From CAVWSM01 sp963798505 (GTDB lineage Bacteria > Actinomycetota > Actinomycetes > Jiangellales > Jiangellaceae): a stretch of DNA of 64,000 bases. Both the position numbers and the translations under genes were made by a program. Below, piece by piece: positions 7,199 to 14,322 of this stretch; position 1 is the first letter of the stretch; each line of letters starts with the position of its first letter. Under the pieces are notes generated by a model. The model made no database searches. It had not been told where the DNA came from and saw only the letters and a list, made by a program, of their open reading frames with translations. The stretch covers positions 1,234,566 to 1,298,565 of the forward strand of contig CAWCTX010000005.1 of assembly GCA_963798505.1 (NCBI GenBank), in the 5' to 3' direction.

Positions 7199-8539
7199 TT
7201 ACGCCACCGCGCGGGTGAACCGCTCATCGTCGTCGAACGGTCCGATGACCGCCAGCGATGGTCGGGCGCCGAGCACCTCGGCCGCCACCGCGCTGACGTC
7301 GTCGAGGCTCACCCCGTCGACCCGCGCGATGAGCTCGTCGACGCTGGGCAGCTCGCCGTAGACCAGCTCGGCCTTGGCGATGCGGCCCATCCGAGACGAC
7401 GTGTCCTCCAACCCGAGCACGAGCCCGCCCCGCAGCTGGCCCTTGCCACGGGCCAGCTCGTCCGGGGTGATGCCGTGCTCGGCGATCCGGGCCAGCTCCT
7501 CGCGGCAGAGCGCCACGACCTGGTCGACCTTCTTCGGCGCGCAGCCGACGTAGACGCCGAGCATGCCGGTGTCGGCGTACTGGGCTGCGTAGGAGTAGAC
7601 GCTGTAGGCCAGCCCGCGCTTCTCCCGTACCTCCTGGAACAGCCGCGACGACATGCCGCCGCCGAGAGCCGAGTTGAGCACACCGAGGGCGAAGCGTCGC
7701 TCATCGGTCCGTGCCATCGCCGGCACCCCCAGGACAAGGTTGGCCTGCTCGTTCGCGCGCTGGACGAGATGCACGCCGGGACTTACGCGCGGGCGCCGCC
7801 CGCCGACCCGTGACGGCGTCGGCGTGGCGTCACCGTCGAGGAAGCCATTGACGGCGAACGCCGCCCGCACCAGCCGGACGACCGCCGCATGGTCGACGTG
7901 CCCTGCGACGGCGACCACGAGGTTCTCCGGGCGATAGCGCCGGGTGTACCAGCCGTGGACCGCGCGCCGTGACAGCGCGTTGATCGACTCCGGAGAGCCG
8001 AGGATCGGGCGGCCGAGCGGAGACCGGTCGCCCCACAGCCCCGCCGCAAACAGGTCATGCACCGCGTCGTCGGGCTCGTCGTCGCGCATGGCGATCTCCT
8101 CGAGCACGACCTGGCGCTCGCTGTCCACGTCGTCCGCCGCGACGACCGACGACGCCACCATGTCGGCGAGCACATCGAGGGCCAGCGGCAGGTCCACGTC
8201 GAGCACGTGCGCGTGGTAGCAGGTGAACTCCTTGGCGGTGAACGCGTTGATGTCGCCGCCGACCGCCTCGATAGACGAGGAGATCTGCAACGCCGTGCGC
8301 CGCTCCGTGCCCTTGAACAGCAGGTGCTCGAGGTAGTGCGTTGCGCCCGCCAGGTGGCGTGGCTCGTCGCGCGAGCCGACGCTCACCCAGATGCCGACCG
8401 CCACCGACCGTACGTTGGGCATCGCTTCAGTGATCACGCGCAGGCCGCCGGGGAGGACGGTGCGGCGGACAAGGCCGCCGTCGTCCTCCCGCAGCAGCGT
8501 GCGGGTGCTCCCGGGTCGCTGGTCGGGGAGCCTCGTCAC
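7199..8539 (-). CDS. M16-family zinc metallopeptidase
   Basis: The 446-residue protein is a pitrilysin/MPP-like peptidase. Its inverted zinc motif is HYLEH (residues 68-72) in AGATHYLEHLLFKGTERR, with the downstream glutamate in ERQVVLEEIAMRDD. The C-terminal M16 half includes GGGMSSRLFQEVREKRGLAYSV. GTG 8539 is preceded by AGGA at suitable spacing; extension further upstream gives Arg/Ser-rich sequence unlike the family. The gene is 52 bases after pnp, the usual actinobacterial pairing. Its physiological substrate is not established. Confidence 0.92.
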   Translation of the reverse strand: MTRLPDQRPGSTRTLLREDDGGLVRRTVLPGGLRVITEAMPNVRSVAVGIWVSVGSRDEPRHLAGATHYLEHLLFKGTERRTALQISSSIEAVGGDINAFTAKEFTCYHAHVLDVDLPLALDVLADMVASSVVAADDVDSERQVVLEEIAMRDDEPDDAVHDLFAAGLWGDRSPLGRPILGSPESINALSRRAVHGWYTRRYRPENLVVAVAGHVDHAAVVRLVRAAFAVNGFLDGDATPTPSRVGGRRPRVSPGVHLVQRANEQANLVLGVPAMARTDERRFALGVLNSALGGGMSSRLFQEVREKRGLAYSVYSYAAQYADTGMLGVYVGCAPKKVDQVVALCREELARIAEHGITPDELARGKGQLRGGLVLGLEDTSSRMGRIAKAELVYGELPSVDELIARVDGVSLDDVSAVAAEVLGARPSLAVIGPFDDDERFTRAVA

Positions 8540-8591
8540 TTCGCGTTCCTGAGGTCGCGTTCGCCTCCACACCAAAGAACGGTGCGTCGGC

Positions 8592-10818
8592 TCACCGCTC
8601 CTCGCCAGCCGGCGCAGCCTCCGACTCGGGCGTCTCCTCGAGGACGGGCACCAACGACAGCTTGCCGCGGTCGTCGATGTCCTTGATCTGCACCTGGATG
8701 CGGTCACCGACCTTGACAACCTCGTCGACCGAGTCGATGCGCGGCTTTCCGGCCAGCTTCTTCACCTCGGAGATGTGCAGCAGGCCGTCCCTGCCCGGGA
8801 GCAGCGAGACGAACGCGCCGAACGTGGTGGTCTTGACGACCGTGCCCAGGTAGCGCTCGCCGACCTGCGGCATCTGCGGGTTGGCGATGTTGTTGATCTG
8901 CGTGCGGGCAGCCTCGGCCGACGGGCCATCCGCGGCGCCGATGTAGATCGTGCCGTCGTCCTCGATAGAGATCTCGGCGCCGGTCTCGTCCTGGATCTGG
9001 TTGATGATCTTGCCCTTGGGCCCGATCACCGCGCCGATCTGGTCGACCGGGATCTTGATCGTGATGATGCGTGGCGCGTACGGGCTCATCTCGTCGGGCC
9101 GGTCGATCGCCTCCGACATGACCTCGAGGATGGTCAGACGCGCATCGTGCGCCTGGCGCAGCGCGGCGCCCAGCACCGACGCCGGAATGCCGTCGAGCTT
9201 GGTGTCGAGCTGCAGCGCGGTGACGAACTCGCTCGTGCCAGCGACCTTGAAGTCCATGTCGCCGTAAGCGTCCTCGGCACCCAGGATGTCGGTCAGCGTG
9301 ACGTACTCGGTCTTGCCGTCGACCTCACCCGAGATGAGCCCCATCGCGATGCCGGCAACCGGGGCGCGCAGCGGCACACCGGCGTTGAGCAGCGCCAGCG
9401 TCGAGGCGCACACCGAACCCATGGACGTGGACCCGTTGGAGCCGAGCGCCTCCGACACCTGACGGATGGCGTACGGGAACTCCTCGCGCTCGGGCAGGAC
9501 GGGGAGGAGCGCGCGCTCGGCGAGCGCACCGTGGCCGATCTCGCGGCGCTTGGGCGAGCCGACGCGGCCGGTCTCACCGGTCGAGTAGGGCGGGAAGTTG
9601 TAGTTGTGCATGTAGCGCTTGGACCTCTCCGGGGAGAGCGTGTCCAGCTTCTGCTCCATCGAGAGCATGTTGAGCGTCGAGACACCCAGGATCTGCGTCT
9701 CGCCGCGCTCGAACAGCGCCGAGCCGTGCACCCGCGGCAGCACGGCCACCTCGGCCGAGAGCTGGCGGATGTCGGTCAGGCCGCGGCCGTCGATGCGCAC
9801 CTTGTCGCGCAGGATCCGCTCGCGAACCAGCTTCTTGGTCAGGGCGCGGAAGGCACCGGAGATCTCCTTCTCCCGCCCCTCGAACTTCTCGGCCACCCGC
9901 TCGACGGCGAGACTCTTGACGCGGTCGGTCTCGGCCTCGCGCTCCTGCTTCCCGCCGATGCTCAACGCGGTCGACAAGTCATCCTTGACGGCGGACTCCA
10001 CGGCCGCGTAGGCGTCGTCGGCGTACTCGGGGAAGACCGGGAACTGCGCGGTCTCCTTGGCAGCCTTGGCGGCGATCTCCTGCTGGGCCTCGCACAGAAT
10101 CTTGATGAAACGCCTTGGCAGCGTCGAGCCCGTCAGCGACGACCTCCTCGGTCGGCGCCTGACGGCCCTCGCTCTTGACGAGACGCCACGTTGCGGTGGT
10201 GGCCTCCGCCTCGACCATCATGATCGCGACGTCGCCGTCGGCCAGCACGCGCCCGGCCACGACCATGTCGAAGGCCGCGCCCTGCAGCTGCTCGTGGGTG
10301 GGGAACGCCACCCAGGTGTCCTCGATGAGCGCCACGCGCACGCCGCCGATCGGGCCGGAGAACGGCAGGCCGGCCAGCTGCGTCGACATCGACGCGGCGT
10401 TGATCGCGAGGACGTCGTAGAGGTCCTCAGGGTTCAGCGCCATGACTGTGACGACGACCTGGACCTCGTTGCGCAGGCCCTTGACGAACGACGGGCGCAG
10501 CGGCCGGTCGATGAGCCGGCAGGTGAGGATCGCTTCCTCGCTGGGCCGGCCCTCGCGGCGGAAGAACGAGCCGGGGATGCGCCCGGCGGCGTACATCCGC
10601 TCCTCGACGTCGACCGTCAGGGGGAAGAAGTCGAACTGCTCCTTGGGGTTCTTCGACGCGGTGGTGGCCGACAGGACCATGGTGTCCTCGTCGAGGTAGG
10701 CCACGGCGGAGCCGGCGGCCTGGCGGGCCAGGCGGCCGGTCTCGAACCGGATGGTGCGCTTGCCGAAGCGACCGTTGTCGATCACTGCCTCGGCTGTGTA
10801 GATCTCGGGACCCGTCAC
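8592..10818 (-). CDS. pnp: Polyribonucleotide nucleotidyltransferase (PNPase), frameshifted in this sequence
   Basis: PNPase degrades RNA 3' to 5' by phosphorolysis. The N-terminal RNase PH domain (FETGRLARQAAGSAV, GRIPGSFFRREGRPSE) is read from GTG 10818, which follows GAGGAGGG. The second RNase PH domain (RGLTDIRQLSAEV, GSALFERGETQ), KH domain (IGAVIGPKGKIINQI) and S1 domain (GERYLGTVVKTTTFGAFVSLLPGRDGLLHIS) are in another frame. The break is at the AAA run 10108-10110. Removing one base restores KAFIKILCEAQQEIAAKAAKE, the expected linker helix. This is almost certainly a sequence error, since every domain is otherwise intact. Confidence 0.95.
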
Positions 10819-11038
10819 GGGTCACCCTCCTCGCATGTCGCGGAGCGTCCGCGTCGGCGAGTCGAGGGACAGGGCCGGTCTTCGATCGAGATCCACGCCG
10901 CGCCCATGCGGACTGCGGCGGGGATCACTACCGAGGACCGGCGTGCTGCTCGCATCGCCTCGTCGCGGGAGCTGCTCCTCTGGTTGTCCTCTGTTCAGTT
11001 GTCCGAGTCGCCCCGGTTTGTTGCGGCGGATACGACAA

Positions 11039-11068
11039 GGGAGCGGCCCCCGTGTGGGGACCGCTCCC
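11039..11068 (-). terminator. rpsO-pnp intergenic hairpin
   Basis: GGGAGCGG (11039-11046) pairs with CCGCTCCC (11061-11068), and the stem extends through CCCC/GGGG toward a short loop. It starts 13 bases after the rpsO stop on the minus strand. It may be a terminator or attenuator, or the processing hairpin that often separates rpsO from pnp; the sequence cannot decide between these. The rest of the 262-base rpsO-pnp gap holds the pnp ribosome-binding site and nothing else I recognise. Confidence 0.65.
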
Positions 11069-11080
11069 CGCCGTACGACG

Positions 11081-11350
11081 TCATCGGCGCAGGCCGAGCT
11101 TTTCGATCAGCGCGCGGTAGCGGGCGATGTCCTTCTTGGCCAGGTAGTTCAGCAGGCGGCGGCGCTGACCCACGATCAGCAGCAGACCACGACGGCTGTG
11201 GTGGTCGTGGTTGTGCTCCTTGAGGTGCTCGGTCAGGTGGTTGATCCGCTGGGTGAGCAGCGCAACCTGGACCTCGGGGGAGCCCGTGTCGCCCTCGCTG
11301 CGAGCGTGCTCGGCCATGATCTGCTGCTTGGCGGCAGTGTTGGTGGACAC
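11081..11350 (-). CDS. rpsO: 30S ribosomal protein S15
   Basis: S15 binds 16S rRNA in the central domain and bridges to the 50S subunit. The 89-residue product has the family length and signature: EGDTGSPEVQVALLTQRINHLTEHLKEH, then HHSRRGLLLIVGQRRRLLNYL. The start is GTG 11350, preceded by AGAAGGAG. It sits between ribF and pnp, the standard order. Confidence 0.98.
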   Translation of the reverse strand: MSTNTAAKQQIMAEHARSEGDTGSPEVQVALLTQRINHLTEHLKEHNHDHHSRRGLLLIVGQRRRLLNYLAKKDIARYRALIEKLGLRR

Positions 11351-11467
11351 GTGACTCCTTCTGGGGTCGTTGCGCGGTGCACCCGGGCTGGTTCACCGGG
11401 GCTCTCTGGATCCGCGGCCGATCACACGGCGATCACAGGGTACCAGCGGGGCGTCCACCGGCCGAAA

Positions 11468-12417
11468 TCAGCCGACGATGGCCTTGGCCCGCCGGACGTC
11501 CTCGGCCATCTGCACGAGCAGGTCGTCGATCGAGTCGAACCGGACCATGCCGCGCAGCCGCTCGGCGAACTCCACGGCCACCTGCACCCCGTAGAGCTCG
11601 AGGTCGTCGCGGTCCAGCACGTACGCCTCCACCCGCCGGTCCACGCCGTCGAAGGTCGGGTTGGTGCCGACCGAGATCGCCGCCGGCAGCCGCGTCGCGG
11701 CAGGGTCGTCCAGCCGGACCAGCCAGCCGGCATAGACCCCGTCGGCCGGCACCGCGAAGCCGGGCGTCGGATGCACGTTGGCGGTGGGGTAGCCCAACGC
11801 GCGACCCCGCCGGTCACCCACCACGACCTCGCCCTCGACCCGGAACGGCGATCCAAGGGCTCGCGCGGCGTCTTCCACGTCGCCCGCGGCGACCCGGTCG
11901 CGGATGAACGTCGAGGACCAGCGGTGCCGCCCGGGGTCGCTGACCGGCTCCACGGCGTGCACGTCGAAACCCAGCTCGGCGCCGAGGTTACGCAGCAGCA
12001 CCAGTCGCCGGCGGCACGGTGACCGAACCGGAAGTCCTCCCCGATCACCACGGCCGAGGCATGCAGGGTCCCGACGAGCAGGTCGCGGACGAAGTCCTCC
12101 GCCGACTGCTGCGAGCGCTCCTTGTCGAAGCGCAGCACGAACACCGCGTCTGCCCCCGCCTCTCCGAGCCGCCGGATGCGGTGGTCCACGGTGGCGATGG
12201 CCGGCGGGACGTGGTCGGGTCGCACCACGGTCATGGGGTGCGGATCGAACGTCACGACCACGAGTAGGCAGCCGAGCCGGCGCGCCTGTTGCCTGGCCTG
12301 GTCGATCACCGCCTGGTGGCCGCGATGGACCCCGTCGAAGACGCCGATCGAGACGACGCTGCACCCGAGATCGGCGGGTACGTCGTCGGGCGCGCGCCAG
12401 ACCAGCGGCGAGTGCAC
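11468..12417 (-). CDS. ribF: Bifunctional riboflavin kinase / FAD synthetase (frameshifted in this sequence)
   Basis: RibF converts riboflavin to FMN and then FAD. The N-terminal FAD-synthetase half starts at GTG 12417 after GAAGGGAG and has SIGVFDGVHRGHQAV and VVTFDPHPM. The kinase half has GYPTANVHP, DGVYAGW and ISVGTNPTFDG in another frame. The break is near 12003 in GHRAAGD|LVLLRNLGAELGF; one missing base (CC reduced to C) restores the join. The gene lies 39 bases after truB in the same operon. Confidence 0.93.
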
Positions 12418-12456
12418 GGGTGCTCCCTTCAGGAAGTGGTACGACGGGTCAGCCTG

Positions 12457-13365
12457 TCACGGGCTCTCGGGTCGACGCGGATCGATGTCCTCGACCGCGG
12501 CGAACACCGCGATCGGCTTGGCCCGCGGACCACGGTCCTCGACCAGCGCGAGGAAGGTCGAGCCGGGGCCGAAGACCGCGACCGTCCCGGGCGCTCCGGT
12601 CGGCGGCATGAAGCCACCGTGCACGATCCGCCCCGCCGTCTCCGCGTCGACGTCGACCCTTGCGAACGCCGCCGCGGCGGCCTCCGCGATCGGCAGCAGT
12701 ATGAGCTCTCGCTCGAGGTCGTCCATCGTGTGGGCCATGGGCAGGTCGTACGGGCCGACGCGGGTGCGCCGCAGGCTGGTCAGGTGCCCGCCGACGCCGA
12801 GCGCCGAGCCTAGGTCTCGGGCCAGGGCGCGTACGTAGGTGCCGGACGAGCAGGTCACCGACACGTCGACGTCGATCAGCTCTCCGGCGCGGCGCAGGGC
12901 ATGCACCTCGAAGCTGTGCACCGTGACCGGACGCGGCTTCAGCGCGACGTCCTCCCCCGCCCGCACCCGGGCGTAGGCGCGGCGGCCTTCGACCTTGACC
13001 GCGGACACCGCACTCGGCACCTGCAGCAGGTCACCGGTGAGCGCGGCCACCTCGGCGCGTACGGCGTCATCGGCCACTCCGGAGGCATCGCGGGTGGCCA
13101 GCACCTCGCCCTCGGCGTCGTCGGTGAGGGTGGCGACGCCGAGCCGGATCGTCGCGTCGTAGGCCTTGTCGGTGAGCATGAGGTGGCCGAGCAGCCGCGT
13201 GGCCCGGCCCACTCCGAGCACGAGCACACCGGTGGCCATCGGGTCCAGGGTGCCCGCGTGGCCGATACGGCGGGTGCCGGCGATGCGGCGGGTGCGGGCG
13301 ACCACGTCGTGCGAGGTCCACCCCGCGGGCTTGTCGACGATGACCAGCCCGTCGGCGGTCGTCAC
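12457..13365 (-). CDS. truB: tRNA pseudouridine-55 synthase
   Basis: TruB makes pseudouridine 55 in the T loop of tRNAs. The 302-residue protein begins DGLVIVDKPAGWTSHDVV and has the catalytic motif GHAGTLDP with D41, plus KAYDATIRLG and SCSSGTYVRALARDLG-type core sequence. The GTG start at 13365 overlaps the rbfA stop (GTGA), so it is coupled to rbfA. Confidence 0.96.
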   Translation of the reverse strand: MTTADGLVIVDKPAGWTSHDVVARTRRIAGTRRIGHAGTLDPMATGVLVLGVGRATRLLGHLMLTDKAYDATIRLGVATLTDDAEGEVLATRDASGVADDAVRAEVAALTGDLLQVPSAVSAVKVEGRRAYARVRAGEDVALKPRPVTVHSFEVHALRRAGELIDVDVSVTCSSGTYVRALARDLGSALGVGGHLTSLRRTRVGPYDLPMAHTMDDLERELILLPIAEAAAAAFARVDVDAETAGRIVHGGFMPPTGAPGTVAVFGPGSTFLALVEDRGPRAKPIAVFAAVEDIDPRRPESP

Positions 13366-13841
13366 CGTGCCGAGCTACCCGGCTCGTCGTCCAGGCCGGC
13401 GAACTCGTCCTCCTCGTCCTCCGTACGCGGCGCCCGGTAGGGGTCGGGCTCCCCCGCGAAGTCGGCGGCGGCCGCGGTGCCGGCGACCGCTTCGTCCGAC
13501 GCGCGGGCACGGCGAAGCAGGTCGTCGATGTGAGCGGCGTTCTCCGGCACCGCGTCCGCGACGAAGGTGAGTGTCGGCGTGTAGCGGATGCCGGTCTGCC
13601 GGCCGACCTCGGTGCGCAGCAGGCCCTTGACGCTCTCGAGGGCGGCGGCGGTGCCGGCCTTGGCCGTGTCGTCGCCGAACACCGTGTAGAAGACCGTGGC
13701 GTCGCGCAGGTCGCCCGTCACCCGCGCGTCCGTGATGGTGATGAAGCCCAGTCGGGGGTCCTTCACCCGCTTGTCCAACGTCTCGGCGACGACAACCTTG
13801 ATGCGGTCGGCGAGCTTGGCGGCACGAGCACGGTCGGCCAT
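13362..13841 (-). CDS. rbfA: Ribosome-binding factor A
   Basis: RbfA is a KH-fold factor needed for 16S rRNA 5'-end maturation and late 30S assembly. The 159-residue protein starts MADRARAAKLADRIKVVVAETLDKRVKDPRLGF and has ITITDARVTGDLRDATVFYTV and IRYTPTLTFVAD. A long acidic C-terminal tail (EDEEDEFAGLDDEPG) is typical of actinobacterial forms. GGAGG precedes ATG 13841. The gene overlaps truB by four bases. Confidence 0.94.
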   Translation of the reverse strand: MADRARAAKLADRIKVVVAETLDKRVKDPRLGFITITDARVTGDLRDATVFYTVFGDDTAKAGTAAALESVKGLLRTEVGRQTGIRYTPTLTFVADAVPENAAHIDDLLRRARASDEAVAGTAAAADFAGEPDPYRAPRTEDEEDEFAGLDDEPGSSAR

Positions 13842-13866
13842 GGCTTCCTCCAGGTGTTCTTGACTG

Positions 13867-14163
13867 TCAGTCGTCGTCGCTCGAGTGCAGTCTCGTACGG
13901 GCAGACAGGATCTCGACCTCGGGGCGGTTGGCGACGAGCCGCTCCACCTTGTCGAGCACCTCCTTGCAGTGCGACGACTCACCGGCCACGATCGCGACGC
14001 CGATCTCGGCCCGGCGGTAGAGGTCGAGGTGGCCGACCTCGGCCGCCGAGACGCCATAGGTCCGCGCGATCTCGGCAACGACCGGCCGCACGATCCCCCG
14101 CTTCTCCTTCAGGGAGTGGACGTCGCCGAGCAGCAGGTCCAGCTCCAAGGTCCCCACCCACAC
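13867..14163 (-). CDS. ylxP: DUF503 (YlxP-like) protein
   Basis: This is a 98-residue conserved protein found between infB and rbfA in many Gram-positive bacteria. It reads WVGTLELDLLLGDVHSLKEKRGIVRP and then VGHLDLYRRAEIGVAIVAGE, characteristic of DUF503, with a basic C-terminal helix. The start is GTG 14163, eight bases after GGAGG; extension upstream runs into the large palindrome. Its biochemical function is not established. Its position suggests a link to ribosome assembly. Confidence 0.88.
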   Translation of the reverse strand: MWVGTLELDLLLGDVHSLKEKRGIVRPVVAEIARTYGVSAAEVGHLDLYRRAEIGVAIVAGESSHCKEVLDKVERLVANRPEVEILSARTRLHSSDDD

Positions 14164-14208
14164 GCTGTCGTCCTCCCAAGCGAGATGACCGAGCGGCGGC
14201 GCGGCTGA

Positions 14209-14295
14209 GCGCCCCGCTCGGGGCTCGCGCCGCCGGGACGTAAAGCGCAGCGAAGCGGAGCAGTCCCGGCGGCGCGACGCCCCGAATAGGGGCGC
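14209..14295. repeat. Long imperfect palindrome downstream of infB
   Basis: Arms of about 31-33 bases (14209-14239 and 14263-14295) pair almost throughout. The inner 14 bases, CGCGCCGCCGGGAC against GTCCCGGCGGCGCG, match perfectly. The outer part contains GCGCCCCG and GGGGCGC blocks that can also fold as small local hairpins. The loop holds GCGCAGCGAAGCGGAGC. It fills most of the 159-base infB-DUF503 gap, about 30 bases after the infB stop. It could terminate or stabilise the infB mRNA, or be a REP-like element. Confidence 0.7.
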
Positions 14296-14322
14296 GCCGA
14301 ACAAGACGCGCCCCCAAACGGA

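Noticed and set aside
8592..10818. True pseudogenisation of pnp and the other eight broken genes
   Set aside because: Each has one indel, no other decay and intact motifs; several are essential. Sequence error is the simpler reading.
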